A program made the position numbers and the translations under genes. Positions 42,438-52,464 of a stretch of DNA of 64,000 bases are shown one piece after another; position 1 is the stretch's first letter, and each line of letters starts with the position of its first letter. The notes under the pieces were generated by a model, which did not search any database, was not told the origin of the DNA, and worked only from the letters and a program-made list of their open reading frames with translations. The stretch is taken from positions 1 through 64,000 of the forward strand of contig JAUZOE010000008.1 in NCBI GenBank assembly GCA_030706605.1. Reading direction: 5' to 3'. This DNA is from Bacteroidota bacterium. Lineage in GTDB: Bacteria; Bacteroidota; Bacteroidia; Chitinophagales; Chitinophagaceae.

Positions 42438-43565
42438 ATGGAAAAAATTTATTTCGATAATGCCGCAACTACATCTCTCGACCCGGAAGTACTCCAGGAG
42501 ATGTTACCATTTTTTACTGAAAAATATGGCAACCCTTCTTCAATCTATTCTTATGGACGTGAAACAAGAATGGCTATTGAAACCTCACGTAAGTCAGTTG
42601 CCAAGATATTGAATGCACATCCTTCCGAAATTTTTTTTACCAGTGGCGGGACAGAGAGCAGTAATACAGCCATCTATGCAGCGGTGCGAGATTTAGGTTG
42701 TAAGCATATTATCAGTTCCCCCCTGGAGCATCATGCCACATTCCATTGCATAGAACATTTAGCCCAAACCGGGGCAGCAAAATTATCTTTTGTAAAAATA
42801 TTACCCAACGGGCACATAGACTATAATGACCTGGAAGAATTATTACAAGAAATTGATGAAAAATGCCTGGTTACCTTAATGCACGCCAATAACGAAATTG
42901 GAAATATCACCGATATAGAACATGTTGGAAATCTTTGTAAAAAATACGATGCGATTTTCCATTCAGATACAGTTCAGACTGTGGGACATTTTCCATTCGA
43001 TCTGCGCAAACTCCCGGTACATTTTATCACCGGTTCAGGTCATAAATTTCACGGCCCGAAAGGGGTAGGCATTCTATACATCAACGAAAATATTAAAATA
43101 CATCCTTTCATTAACGGGGGAAGCCAGGAAAGGAATATGCGTGCCGGAACAGAAAATATTTATGGAATCGTAGGGTTTGCCAAAGCCCTGGAGATAGCCA
43201 CAGAAGAGTATAAAAAAGATAAATATTATATTCAGGGGATAAGAAATTATATGAAAGAAAAGTTATTAACAAATATTCCCGGAGTTTATTTTAATGGAGA
43301 TCATGAAGGAGATTGCCTATATACTGTTTTAAGTGTAGCCATTCCTGAAACAGAAAAATCTGAAATGCTTTTATTCAATCTTGATATTCATAATATTTGC
43401 GCCAGTGGCGGGAGCGCTTGTACCTCAGGTGCCCAGACAGGAAGCCATGTCATCGCCGCTATTTCTACAAATACAAACCAGGCAACGGTTCGTTTTTCAT
43501 TCAGTAAATACAATACCAAACAGGAAGTAGATATAGTAGTGGAAAAACTGAAAGAAATGATTTAG
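42438..43565 (+). CDS. Cysteine desulfurase (NifS/IscS-like)
   Basis: A 375-residue PLP enzyme that takes sulfur from cysteine for Fe-S clusters and thiolated tRNA. FDNAATTSLDPEVL opens the protein. The PLP Lys is in TGSGHKFHGPKGVG, and the persulfide Cys is in SGGSACTSGAQTGSH. The short loop around this Cys is typical of IscS/NifS group I enzymes. The spacing from glmM suggests an own promoter. TAATCTTTG just before the ATG is a near match only. Confidence 0.92.
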   Translation: MEKIYFDNAATTSLDPEVLQEMLPFFTEKYGNPSSIYSYGRETRMAIETSRKSVAKILNAHPSEIFFTSGGTESSNTAIYAAVRDLGCKHIISSPLEHHATFHCIEHLAQTGAAKLSFVKILPNGHIDYNDLEELLQEIDEKCLVTLMHANNEIGNITDIEHVGNLCKKYDAIFHSDTVQTVGHFPFDLRKLPVHFITGSGHKFHGPKGVGILYINENIKIHPFINGGSQERNMRAGTENIYGIVGFAKALEIATEEYKKDKYYIQGIRNYMKEKLLTNIPGVYFNGDHEGDCLYTVLSVAIPETEKSEMLLFNLDIHNICASGGSACTSGAQTGSHVIAAISTNTNQATVRFSFSKYNTKQEVDIVVEKLKEMI

Positions 43566-43667
43566 GACCATTATATCATTTTTCCATTACAGGTGTCGAA
43601 TACTCTTTATTTAGTAAAAAAGGAAGTCTGAGAAAAAGTTATTTTGAACACGAACAGTATCCAGAGA

Positions 43668-45005
43668 TCAACTCATTTTGAAACCTTCTAAAAACTTAGT
43701 AGTGAAATTTCCTTTTCTAAAATCTTCATTTTGCATTAGCTGAATATGAAATGGAATGGTAGTTTTAATTCCTTCAATAATATATTCACTTAATGCTCTG
43801 CTCATGGTATCTATGGCCTCATCACGGGTTTGAGCCATAGTAATTAATTTCCCTATCATACTATCATAATAAGGAGGAATCACATAACCTGCATACGCGT
43901 GGCTATCAACCCTTACGCCATGTCCGCCAGGCTGATGTAATACCGTTATACGGCCCGGAGAAGGCCGGAAATCATTATAGGGATCTTCTGCATTAATTCT
44001 GCATTCAATAGCATGCATTTCAGGATAATAATTCCTTCCTGAAATTTTATCGCCTGCTGCTATTTTTATTTGTTCTTTAATAAGATCGTAATTAATCACT
44101 TCTTCAGTCACACAATGTTCTACCTGTATCCTGGTATTCATTTCCATGAAATAAAAATTGCGATGCTTATCTACCAGGAACTCAACAGTACCCACACTTT
44201 CATAATTAATTGCTGAAGCCGCTTTAATAGCAGCTTCACCCATTTTTTCACGCAAGTCTGTTGTCATAAAAGGTGAAGGAGACTCTTCTACTAGTTTTTG
44301 ATGACGACGCTGGATAGAACAATCACGTTCGCTTAGATGGCATACATTTCCAAACTGATCACCAGCAATCTGAATTTCTATATGGCGTGGTTCTTCAACA
44401 AATTTTTCCATATAAATACCATCATTTTTAAAAGATGCAGCAGCTTCCGTTTTAGCATTTTCAAAAGATTTTTCAATTTCTTTTTCTTCCCAAACCACAC
44501 GCATTCCCTTACCTCCACCACCGGCAGTCGCTTTTAAAATAACCGGGTAATCAATTTCAGCAGCCGATTTTTTGGCATGATCTACATCCCTGAGCAAACC
44601 CTCTACGCCTGGTACCACGGGTACACCTGCCTTTATCATGGTTTCTTTTGCTGTTATTTTATCGCCCATAGAATTAATCATCTCAGGGGTAGGACCGATG
44701 AATTTTATATTATGGTCGAAACAAATTTGGGCAAACTTAGAATTCTCTGCCAGGAAACCATAACCAGGATGTATCGCATCGGCATTAGTAATCTCTACTG
44801 CTGCCATCAGGTGAGGAATATTTAAATAGCTATCTACACTGGCGGGTTTTCCAATACAAACGGCTTCATCCGCAAACTTTACGTGCAGGCTATCCTTATC
44901 AGCAGTGGAATAAACGGCAACCGTTTTTATTCCCATTTCTTTACAGGTACGAATAATTCTTAAAGCAATCTCACCCCTGTTGGCAATTAGTATTTTTTTA
45001 AACAA
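43668..45005 (-). CDS. accC: Acetyl-CoA carboxylase biotin carboxylase subunit
   Basis: A 445-residue ATP-grasp enzyme. [22 protein letters not shown] opens the N-domain. [14 protein letters not shown] is the ATP-binding loop, and [17 protein letters not shown] holds the catalytic Glu and Arg. It carboxylates biotin on AccB in the first step of fatty acid synthesis. It lies 42 bp after accB in the order efp-accB-accC common in Bacteroidota. Confidence 0.96.
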   Translation of the reverse strand: MFKKILIANRGEIALRIIRTCKEMGIKTVAVYSTADKDSLHVKFADEAVCIGKPASVDSYLNIPHLMAAVEITNADAIHPGYGFLAENSKFAQICFDHNIKFIGPTPEMINSMGDKITAKETMIKAGVPVVPGVEGLLRDVDHAKKSAAEIDYPVILKATAGGGGKGMRVVWEEKEIEKSFENAKTEAAASFKNDGIYMEKFVEEPRHIEIQIAGDQFGNVCHLSERDCSIQRRHQKLVEESPSPFMTTDLREKMGEAAIKAASAINYESVGTVEFLVDKHRNFYFMEMNTRIQVEHCVTEEVINYDLIKEQIKIAAGDKISGRNYYPEMHAIECRINAEDPYNDFRPSPGRITVLHQPGGHGVRVDSHAYAGYVIPPYYDSMIGKLITMAQTRDEAIDTMSRALSEYIIEGIKTTIPFHIQLMQNEDFRKGNFTTKFLEGFKMS

Positions 45006-45047
45006 AATATTTTAATTTGAAAATTAGAAAATCTGCCAGTTATCTAA

Positions 45048-45524
45048 TTAAGCAGGTTCTACCAGGAATAAAGGCTGATCAAACTCTACAGGAGAAGCAT
45101 CTTCTACCAAAATTTTTACAATCCTACCGGTAACTTCACTTTCAATTTCATTGAAAAGTTTCATGGCTTCAATAATGCAAACCACCTGGCCCGTAGCTAC
45201 CTCATCCCCAACGCTTACAAATATTGGCTTTCCCGGACCTGCCTGCCGGTAAAAAGTACCGATCATAGGGCTTTTTATCGTGAGTAAATTTTCCGGTTTC
45301 GAAGTTGTCTCTGCTACAACCTTTTTTTCAACTGGTGTCTGAACTGCAGAAACTGGAGCGTTTTGAACCTGTGGAGCCTGATGCATTACCGGGGCACCAA
45401 AATGTTGCACGGGTTCTTTCTTCTGCTTAATGGTTATCTTAAAATCATCTTTTTCAATGCTCAGTTCACCAATATTACTTTTATTAACAAGCTTTACCAG
45501 TTCATGAATTTGCTTAATGTCCAT
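45048..45524 (-). CDS. accB: Biotin carboxyl carrier protein of acetyl-CoA carboxylase
   Basis: A 158-residue protein with a C-terminal biotinyl domain; the biotin Lys lies in CIIEAMKLFNEIES about 35 residues before the end. A Pro/Ala/Val/Gln-rich linker (about 45-75) joins it to the N-terminal segment. It carries carboxybiotin between AccC and the carboxyltransferase. accC follows directly, and efp lies 65 bp upstream. Confidence 0.96.
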   Translation of the reverse strand: MDIKQIHELVKLVNKSNIGELSIEKDDFKITIKQKKEPVQHFGAPVMHQAPQVQNAPVSAVQTPVEKKVVAETTSKPENLLTIKSPMIGTFYRQAGPGKPIFVSVGDEVATGQVVCIIEAMKLFNEIESEVTGRIVKILVEDASPVEFDQPLFLVEPA

Positions 45525-45589
45525 ATTGGATATTTAAATTTATGGTTTAAAAACAAAGAGCTAAGATAGAATAGAATTATCAATTTAAT

Positions 45590-46156
45590 CTATTCTTTTA
45601 CTCTCTCAACGTATTCTCCTGTTTTAGTATTTATTCTTATCAATTCGCCTTCATTCACAAATAAAGGAACATTCACAGTGGCTCCGGTTTCCACCGTTGC
45701 AGGTTTTAGAGTGCGGGTAGCAGTATCGCCTTTTACACCCGGCTCGCTATAAGTAACCAGCATTACAATTTTATCAGGAAGTTCTACGCCCATAGGCAAA
45801 TCTGTCTCAGTATTTATTAAAACCGAAACTTCCTGTCCATCTTTCAAAAACTGGGGAGCATCTACCATTTCAGGAGCAACTGCAACCTGTTCATAGGTTT
45901 CTGTATCCATAAAAGTATAGCCAGTATCATCTTTAAATAAAAATTGAAAAGGTCTCTTCTCAACTCTTACAGGGTAGATGGTTTCTCCACTATTCCAGGT
46001 TTGCTCTATTGTGCGTGCATTATCCACGCCTTTCAATTTTGCCCAAACCTTTGCTGCAGCACGGGCTGTCTTATTTTGTCCAAATTCAATAACTGTATAT
46101 AGGCTTCCATCAATTTTTAATATCAAGCCGGTTCTCACATCTGAAGTAGTTGCCAT
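45590..46156 (-). CDS. efp: Translation elongation factor P
   Basis: A 188-residue EF-P with three beta-barrel domains. The N-terminal part includes the loop GQNKTARAAAKVW, whose Lys/Arg region is the tip that reaches the ribosomal peptidyl-transferase centre. The C-terminal GATVNVPLFVNEGELIRINTKTGEY is diagnostic. It relieves stalling at proline runs. First gene of the efp-accB-accC run, with a -7 element at 46175-46182. Confidence 0.96.
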   Translation of the reverse strand: MATTSDVRTGLILKIDGSLYTVIEFGQNKTARAAAKVWAKLKGVDNARTIEQTWNSGETIYPVRVEKRPFQFLFKDDTGYTFMDTETYEQVAVAPEMVDAPQFLKDGQEVSVLINTETDLPMGVELPDKIVMLVTYSEPGVKGDTATRTLKPATVETGATVNVPLFVNEGELIRINTKTGEYVERVKE

Positions 46157-46174
46157 AAAATATTTTTAAGGCGT

Positions 46175-46182
46175 CAAAGGTA
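46175..46182 (-). promoter_or_regulatory. -7 element for efp-accB-accC
   Basis: TACCTTTG on the minus strand matches TAnnTTTG and lies 19 bp before the efp start. Confidence 0.55.
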
Positions 46183-46380
46183 TATTTTTTATTGTTTTTC
46201 TACTGAATAATGTTAAAAGATTCATTTTTTATTTAGTTCTTAATTGTGTATTTAATTGAACAAGGCAAATAAAATTTTATTAATCCCCGTTTTAAATACT
46301 CTTAGTAAAATTCAAAAACCTGTTAAATTTCATAGCATAATAAAACTACCGCTATTGGTAATACAGATGCAGAGCCTTGT

Positions 46381-46396
46381 AGCATATTAATATGCT
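46381..46396. promoter_or_regulatory. Perfect 16-bp palindrome in a 378-bp intergenic region
   Basis: AGCATATTAATATGCT is self-complementary. It lies in the gap 46157-46534 between divergent efp and the PepSY-like gene. It may be an operator, but nothing else supports this. The rest of the gap shows no gene. Confidence 0.35.
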
Positions 46397-46534
46397 TTAA
46401 AGAATGTTAAAGCTACTAATCAACAATAAAATTGGCAAATAGGGGCGCACAATTTGATTCAGGTATTTTTAAATTAATAACCTGAATGAAATTCATTTCA
46501 TCCAGATTTATCTACTAATCTTAAAATATAAAAA

Positions 46535-47248
46535 ATGAAACAGATGACAAACAGTCAATCATTTGCATTGACAAAAAAAGACAATGACAATCTCCAACCC
46601 AACCACGTAAAATCTTCCAGAATCAAAAATATTCTTACTAAAATTTTTCTCACTGGAATTATGTTTTTTGGATTTATTAGTTTTTCTCTTGCACAAAATA
46701 CCACCTATAAAAATGCGTCCTATAAGAAAGATCTGCTTAAAGAAAAACGTGAAATCAGTGAAAAACTAAGAACAGAAAAAAAAGAATTAAACAATGTAAA
46801 ATCCATCTTAAATAAAATTTCAGATATGCCTACACTCACTGTGGAAAAATTTAAAACGGATTTTCCCAAAGCCCAAAATGTAAACTGGTTAAAAACTGAT
46901 GGGTATATAGAGGTAAATTATAAATTAAACAATTCTCAAATGGTAACTTTCTATGATTTTAATAACAACCTGATTGGTACAGGGAAATATGTAACTTATC
47001 AATCACTCCCAGCCAGGAGTCTTAAAAAGATCGCTAAAGACTATAAAGGTTACAAACCTGAAAAAGTGATGTATTTCGATGATAACGATCAAAATGCTAA
47101 TAACATGAACTTCTTTGGAAGCGATATTGATGTAGATGATTATTATGCGTTATTGAGAGATAAAAAAAATGCTCAGAAAGAAATTGTATTGCAGATAACC
47201 CCCACTGGGCAAGTATCTTATTTCAGTGATGTCAGGCATGACTCATAA
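46535..47248 (+). CDS. Secreted PepSY-like domain protein
   Basis: A 237-residue protein with an unusually long N-terminal region (about 36 polar residues) ahead of the hydrophobic segment IFLTGIMFFGFISFSLAQ, which ends like a signal peptide. A coiled-coil-like stretch (about 65-95, KEKREISEKLRTEKKEL) follows. The C-terminal half (FKTDFPKAQNVNWLKTDGYIEVNYKL) resembles the PepSY-like/BLIP-like fold of DUF2874 and related proteins. Its role is unknown. A strong terminator follows. Confidence 0.65.
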   Translation: MKQMTNSQSFALTKKDNDNLQPNHVKSSRIKNILTKIFLTGIMFFGFISFSLAQNTTYKNASYKKDLLKEKREISEKLRTEKKELNNVKSILNKISDMPTLTVEKFKTDFPKAQNVNWLKTDGYIEVNYKLNNSQMVTFYDFNNNLIGTGKYVTYQSLPARSLKKIAKDYKGYKPEKVMYFDDNDQNANNMNFFGSDIDVDDYYALLRDKKNAQKEIVLQITPTGQVSYFSDVRHDS

Positions 47249-47263
47249 GCCAAACAAATATCT

Positions 47264-47305
47264 AAATTGTAACCAGTCTGCAAAATTGACTGGCTACAAT
47301 TTTTA
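47264..47305 (+). terminator. Intrinsic terminator after the PepSY-like gene
   Basis: AAATTGTA and CCAGTC pair with GACTGG and TACAATTT (one A/C mismatch between) around a 9-nt loop, then TT. Confidence 0.75.
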
Positions 47306-47490
47306 TAAAAGAGAAATTCAGGCATTTTATCTTCCCCTAACAAACTATACTTGCAGATATTTCAAAAAAAATTAGTGCATAAAACACAGAGTTAATTTAA
47401 AAAATAACCAATTAATAATTATGCTGGCATAAAATGATGCTTTGCTGTTAATCTAAATCTTTATCGTGCTTCATTTTTAATTTTGCTTTT

Positions 47491-47640
47491 ATGAATAACA
47501 TCACCAAGTACTATTGGGTATTTCTGAAGCTCTTGCAAAAAGAAAATATCAACTTTGCATATCCTACTCAAACCCGCATTTTACAATCCAAATCTGAAGA
47601 AATGAAAAAGCAGGTACCTCCAGAAAATCATTTTAAATGA
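47491..47640 (+). pseudogene. Likely remnant of a mechanosensitive channel (MscS) C-terminus
   Basis: A 49-codon ORF from ATG at 47491 to TGA at 47638-47640. The phrase LLQKENINFAYPTQTR matches the end of the cytoplasmic domain of MscS-type channels, where I-x-F-A-Y-P-T-Q-T is highly typical. The rest of the channel is absent upstream. It overlaps the end of the ROK gene by 8 bp on the other strand. It is best read as the tail left by a deletion. Confidence 0.55.
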
Positions 47641-48490
47641 AATGATCCATATCATAACACAAAGCTGCAGCACCCAAGATACCACTATTCTCCAATTCAG
47701 AAACTTCAATCTTTAAATTATCAATAGAGTTTTGAAAAGCAAATGTTCTGATTTGTTGCCACATCGTTTTAGAAAAATAGGGATAAGCATGCCTCACTGA
47801 TCCACCAAGAATAATCTGTTCAACATCGAGGGCAAACAAAATCATCTTAATAGCTTTTCCAAGATGATCCCCCATCTCTTCATACATTTTTATAGACTTC
47901 GCATCACCTTCAGCTGCATTTTTAAAAACGACTTCTCCACTAATATTATAGACATTTTCAAAAAATTGTCCACTAGCGTAATATTCATAATATTTATCAA
48001 GATAATCAACCATTCCAAATTCACCAGCTCCACAATTTCTTCCGTTATATAATTTCTTATTAATAATGATCCCGGAACCTAACCCTGTACCAATCGTAAG
48101 TCCCACCATAGAATCACATCTCTTTCCTTTACCAAAATAAAATTCACCCAATGCGAAACAATTAGCATCATTATTAATCATAACTGGTATATGATAGCGA
48201 TCTTCCATTAATTCTCGTAAAGGAACTTCTTTCCAGGAAGGAACATTTACAAGATCATAAACAATTCCTTTCTCAATATCAACAGGTCCGGGCACACCTA
48301 TCCCTATTGATTTTACCGAATCAGTAATTAATTCATCAGTTAATAAAAATAATTCTTCCAATACCTCTTCAAAAGACCCCATTGAATTGAATTTTTTGGA
48401 AATAATTCTATCCAATTCTTCTTTATGTATTAGCCCTCCACGAATGTTAGTACCTCCAAAATCTATCCCCATTATTTTTTTATTGTCCAT
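47633..48490 (-). CDS. ROK family sugar kinase
   Basis: A 285-residue ROK kinase. The N-terminal phosphate loop is GIDFGGTNIRGGLI, the catalytic Asp is in INNDANCFALGEF, and GLTIGTGLGSGIII follows. The usual Cys-rich zinc motif (CxCGxxGCxE) after the GHM block is missing; the segment reads GAGEFGMVDYLDKYYEYYASG, so it belongs to a zinc-free ROK subgroup. It phosphorylates a hexose or amino sugar in the cytoplasm. The neighbouring MurQ and deacetylase make an amino-sugar substrate plausible. Confidence 0.85.
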   Translation of the reverse strand: MDNKKIMGIDFGGTNIRGGLIHKEELDRIISKKFNSMGSFEEVLEELFLLTDELITDSVKSIGIGVPGPVDIEKGIVYDLVNVPSWKEVPLRELMEDRYHIPVMINNDANCFALGEFYFGKGKRCDSMVGLTIGTGLGSGIIINKKLYNGRNCGAGEFGMVDYLDKYYEYYASGQFFENVYNISGEVVFKNAAEGDAKSIKMYEEMGDHLGKAIKMILFALDVEQIILGGSVRHAYPYFSKTMWQQIRTFAFQNSIDNLKIEVSELENSGILGAAALCYDMDHFI

Positions 48491-48604
48491 AGTTATCTTT
48501 TATTATAAAATTGTAATGTCTGTGTCTAAATAAGAAAGTATCTGCCTATACCTTCGCAGCAGGTTTTGCAATAATTATTGAGAATTTTATCTATAATGAT
48601 TTGC

Positions 48605-49696
48605 TTAAATTTCCGGTGTTCCTAACCAAAGATCAATAGGCTTTGAAATTTTGGGTGTAAAAGGAAGCATTATTTTTTTACCTTCTCCAGCAGATGCATA
48701 TGCTGCATAAATAATTTCAAGAACAGCACGCCCATCTTCACCTGTTACTAAAGGCTGTTTATCTTGTTGTACACATTCAATAAAATGTTTTAATTCATGT
48801 GGGTATCCCTGGTTAAAAACTTCTTCAGAAACTGTAAAGCTCCACCCTGCCGTTGTATCAGCTTTTTCCATCGCATAACCATACCCGTTTTTACTATAAG
48901 ATATAGCTGCATTTCCCATAAATAAATCTGCGTAAACAACTCCTTCTGTTCCATATACTTCACTGCGATCATCCATTCCTCCAAGTTTAGCCCAACTATT
49001 CTCGGCAACTGCGGTTACTCCATTTTCAAACTCCACAATCACAATTGAATTATCTTCACCTTTAGTGCGGCCATTATGTAAAACAGTTGACATAGTTGCA
49101 TAAACGCTTTTCACTTTCGCATTTTTCAGCATCCAGCGAAACCACTCAAATGCATGGCACCCCATATCCATTAAAACACCTCCACCTGCAAGATTTACAT
49201 CATAAAACCAATCGGAATGAGGACCGGAATGCTTTTCAGATTGTTTGAGCATATAAATATCGCCGAAAGCACCTTCGTTTACCAACTGCCGTACTCTTTC
49301 ATATTTTGGTGCAAAACAAAGTTCCTCGGCATACATTAATTTTACCCCGGATTTTTTGCATGCTGCAATCATTTCATCTGCTTCTTCAATTGTAACAGCT
49401 AAAGGTTTTTCAATAATAATATGTTTCCCTGCTGCTACGGCTTTTAAGGTGGCTTCAAAATGAAGAAAATTGGGCAAACAAATATCCACTATTTCGCAAC
49501 CAGAGTTTTTAATAATATCATCAAGTTCATCATACCACTTCGGGATATTAAATTTTTCAGCAAAAGCTTGCGCTTTATTGATATCGCGCGCATATACTGC
49601 TACGATTTCTGCTTCCGGCACAAAACGATGATAACTTTCTAAATGAATATTTGAAATAAATCCTGCTCCTAAAATGGCGACTTTGGTTTTCTGCAT
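48605..49696 (-). CDS. Gfo/Idh/MocA family oxidoreductase
   Basis: A 363-residue NAD(P)-dependent dehydrogenase. The N-terminal KVAILGAGFISNIHLESYH binds the dinucleotide, IIEKPLAVTIEEADEM carries the EKP motif, and GGGVLMDMGCHAFEWFRWML holds the conserved GxxxDxxxH. These enzymes oxidise or isomerise sugars and cyclitols or hydrolyse glycosides via a redox cycle. The neighbouring GH paralogues are divergent and share a promoter region. Substrate unknown. Confidence 0.9.
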   Translation of the reverse strand: MQKTKVAILGAGFISNIHLESYHRFVPEAEIVAVYARDINKAQAFAEKFNIPKWYDELDDIIKNSGCEIVDICLPNFLHFEATLKAVAAGKHIIIEKPLAVTIEEADEMIAACKKSGVKLMYAEELCFAPKYERVRQLVNEGAFGDIYMLKQSEKHSGPHSDWFYDVNLAGGGVLMDMGCHAFEWFRWMLKNAKVKSVYATMSTVLHNGRTKGEDNSIVIVEFENGVTAVAENSWAKLGGMDDRSEVYGTEGVVYADLFMGNAAISYSKNGYGYAMEKADTTAGWSFTVSEEVFNQGYPHELKHFIECVQQDKQPLVTGEDGRAVLEIIYAAYASAGEGKKIMLPFTPKISKPIDLWLGTPEI

Positions 49697-49811
49697 TTCT
49701 TCTTCTGATTTTAAAAAAGTGTAAATTAAATATTTTTAAAGAAACATCCCCCTCAAATAATTCTGGCGATTCTGGCGTAGACCAAAATTGTTGTTTTTTT
49801 TAGGATTAGAC

Positions 49812-49819
49812 TATTTTTG
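49812..49819 (+). promoter_or_regulatory. Possible -7 element before the glycosidase pair
   Basis: TATTTTTG fits TAnnTTTG and lies about 225 bp before the ATG at 50044. The 347-bp gap 49697-50043 is otherwise empty of coding frames; a short direct repeat of ATTCTGGCG lies near 49760-49780. Confidence 0.3.
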
Positions 49820-50043
49820 TTAATTTACGCCGTCATTAAAATCAACAGATAGTCATGGGTAAAAAATTGATTATAAATCTTTTGGCAGATTTATATAAAT
49901 TATTATCAATAAGAATCTCTGTTATTGCTCCGAGTTAAGAATTCAAAAAAATTAAGACTAGTGATAAAAGCTTTACGATGTAAAACTACTTTAGTAATCC
50001 TCAAGCATTGAATATTTAAGTACCCAAAATAATATCGAATATT

Positions 50044-52386
50044 ATGAAGAAATTGATTTTTTTCAAAACTATTTTACCTTCTTTGTTTCTATTTTATTCA
50101 GGTCTGTTACCAGCACAAATTAGTAATCTCAGTAAAGCTACTATAATTGCTTCCTCCAAAATAAATCATCCGGTAAGGGAAACGGCAATTAGAGTTTTGC
50201 AGGAAGAAGTAGCTCATCGTACCTCGATAAATCTTCTGCTTAAATCAAAATGGGGAAACACTCCTGTTATTGTTTTGGCCACCAAAAAAGATGATGCAAT
50301 TGATGGATTGCTTGTACCTAAACGTTCAGGAGAAAATCTTCCGGAAACTAAGGCCGAAGGATTCAGGATTGTTCTTACACAGTCGGATGGGAAAGATATT
50401 CTCTGGCTAATCGGAGCTGACGAAAGAGGAGTAATTTTTGCTATCGGCGATTTTTTGCGAACTGCGCAACTTTCAAAAAAGAAGATATTATTCAACAAAA
50501 ATGACGAGATTGAAACTTCGCCAACTTATCCAATAAGAGGTCACCAGATTGGCTATCGCAACACAGCCAATTCATGGGATTCGTGGACGCCGGAACAGTA
50601 CGAAAAATATATTCGCGAACTTGCGATTTTCGGCACTAATGCCATCGAAAATATTCCGTTTCAGGACGGCCCTCCCGGACCGCTTATGAAACTTCCGCGA
50701 GCAGAAATGAATTTAAAAATCAGTCAGATCTGTAACAAATATGATCTGGATTATTGGGTTTGGACGCCTGCCGACGTGGATTTGTCTGACCCGGTAAAGT
50801 TTGCCGCCGAGGTTAAACGTCATGCAGACTATTACAAAGTGACCCCAAGACTGGATGGTGTTTTTTTCCCAGGTGGCGACCCCGGAAACAACGATCCGAA
50901 ATATGTGATGCCTTTCCTGAAAGCTATTGCGGCAGAATTGAAAAAATATCATCCAAATGCCGGTGTATGGATTTCGCTGCAAGGATTCAGTGATGAACAA
51001 GTCGATTATTTCTACGATTATCTGAATCAATATCAGCCAGATTGGCTGACCGGAGTTGTTTCGGGGCCGAGCAGTCCGGATATTGCCGAAACACGTTTCA
51101 GGCTTCCGAAAAAATACAAGCATCGTTTCTATCCCGATATCACGCATTCTGTTCGCTGCCAGTATCCGGCACTTAATTGGGATCAGGCTTTTGCACTGAC
51201 TGAAGGCCGCGAAATCTGTAATCCACAGCCATTTTACTATGCACAAATTCACAACCGTTTCGCTCCTTTCACTGATGGATTTATTTCATATTCCGACGGA
51301 TCGCACGATGATGTGAACAAAATAATTTGGAGCCAGATGGCATGGAATCCAGATCAACCGGTACAACAAGTACTCGAAGAATATTGTCGTTTCTTTTTTG
51401 GTCCTTCAGTAGCAAAACCCGGAGCCGACGGCATTTTGGCTCTTGAACGGAACTGGGTTGGTCCGATCGAACAAAACGGAGGTATTGAAACCACTTTTAC
51501 GTTCTGGCAAAACCTGGAAAAGACTCACCCCGAATTGCAGAGCAATTGGCGGTGGCAGCAACTTGTGATGCGCGCATACTATGACACGTATGACCGTCGC
51601 CGGAAGATTTATGAGGAAGGCCTTGAAAAACAAGCTAATCAAATTTTAGCTGAAGCGCCTGAAATTGGTGCCGAAAAAGCCATGAATAAAGCACTGGCCG
51701 TTGTCAACAAAGCTTACCTGCAAAGAGTTTCACCCGAATTACGGCAAAAAGTATTCGATTACTGTGAAGCACTTTGGAAATCGATCGGAGCGCAAACCAG
51801 CGTCAAAAAATATCACGCCAGTGGCGAAGAGCGCGGTGCCATTCTCGATTTTATCGACTACCCACTGAATAATCGATGGTGGCTCGCCGACCAGTTTGAC
51901 ACAATCCGCAAAATGCCTACAGAAAAAGAAAAACTTGACCGGCTGAAAATCATTGCAACCTGGGATAATCCCGGTCCCGGAAGTTATTATGACAACATTT
52001 CCAATATCTCTCAGGAACCGCACGTACTGACTAGATCGGATGATGGAACCGATGTGGCCTGGTGGGACAACGGCTTGAGCCGTAAACGTTTGTCAACGCA
52101 GCTTTTCCAGAATTTCCCAGTACTTGATTACCATGATCTCGACCCGAACGGTCGCTACATCATCCGGATTGCTGGCTACGGCGATGCTTTGTTGCGTGTT
52201 GATGGCGTTCGCATCGATCCGATTGTTTACAACAAAGGACTGGAAGAATTCAAAGAATTTGAGATTACGCAAAAATATGTGGCTGATGGAGAACTTAAAG
52301 TCACGTTTGATCAGCCTGAAGAATCGAAACTAAACTGGAGAAACAAATCGAAAGTTTGTGATATATGGTTGCTGAAGCAGGAATAA
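50044..52386 (+). CDS. Secreted GH20b-like/TIM-barrel glycosidase, paralogue 1
   Basis: A 780-residue protein with a signal peptide (LPSLFLFYSGLLPAQ). Residues about 30-155 form a GH20 domain-2-like alpha/beta domain (GADERGVIFAIGDFLR). A TIM-barrel region follows, starting TSPTYPIRGHQIGYR and holding DGVFFPGGDPGNNDP with acidic candidates for catalysis, then YPDITHSVRCQYP. The C-terminal part is helical with a small beta domain. The layout resembles alpha-glucuronidase-like and hexosaminidase-like hydrolases; the CAZy family is not fixed. From about 50500 the GC content rises to 45-55 % in many lines, unlike its neighbours. The paralogue follows 78 bp later. Confidence 0.75.
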   Translation: MKKLIFFKTILPSLFLFYSGLLPAQISNLSKATIIASSKINHPVRETAIRVLQEEVAHRTSINLLLKSKWGNTPVIVLATKKDDAIDGLLVPKRSGENLPETKAEGFRIVLTQSDGKDILWLIGADERGVIFAIGDFLRTAQLSKKKILFNKNDEIETSPTYPIRGHQIGYRNTANSWDSWTPEQYEKYIRELAIFGTNAIENIPFQDGPPGPLMKLPRAEMNLKISQICNKYDLDYWVWTPADVDLSDPVKFAAEVKRHADYYKVTPRLDGVFFPGGDPGNNDPKYVMPFLKAIAAELKKYHPNAGVWISLQGFSDEQVDYFYDYLNQYQPDWLTGVVSGPSSPDIAETRFRLPKKYKHRFYPDITHSVRCQYPALNWDQAFALTEGREICNPQPFYYAQIHNRFAPFTDGFISYSDGSHDDVNKIIWSQMAWNPDQPVQQVLEEYCRFFFGPSVAKPGADGILALERNWVGPIEQNGGIETTFTFWQNLEKTHPELQSNWRWQQLVMRAYYDTYDRRRKIYEEGLEKQANQILAEAPEIGAEKAMNKALAVVNKAYLQRVSPELRQKVFDYCEALWKSIGAQTSVKKYHASGEERGAILDFIDYPLNNRWWLADQFDTIRKMPTEKEKLDRLKIIATWDNPGPGSYYDNISNISQEPHVLTRSDDGTDVAWWDNGLSRKRLSTQLFQNFPVLDYHDLDPNGRYIIRIAGYGDALLRVDGVRIDPIVYNKGLEEFKEFEITQKYVADGELKVTFDQPEESKLNWRNKSKVCDIWLLKQE

Positions 52387-52464
52387 TCATTTTTTAACCA
52401 ACATTTAAAAATGATATAAATGTTTGCCAAGTATTTTTTTTATTTATACCAAATAATTTTTAGA

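Noticed and set aside
50713-51252. A 179-codon minus-strand frame
   Set aside because: Antisense to glycosidase paralogue 1; it exists because of the higher GC there, with no recognisable features.
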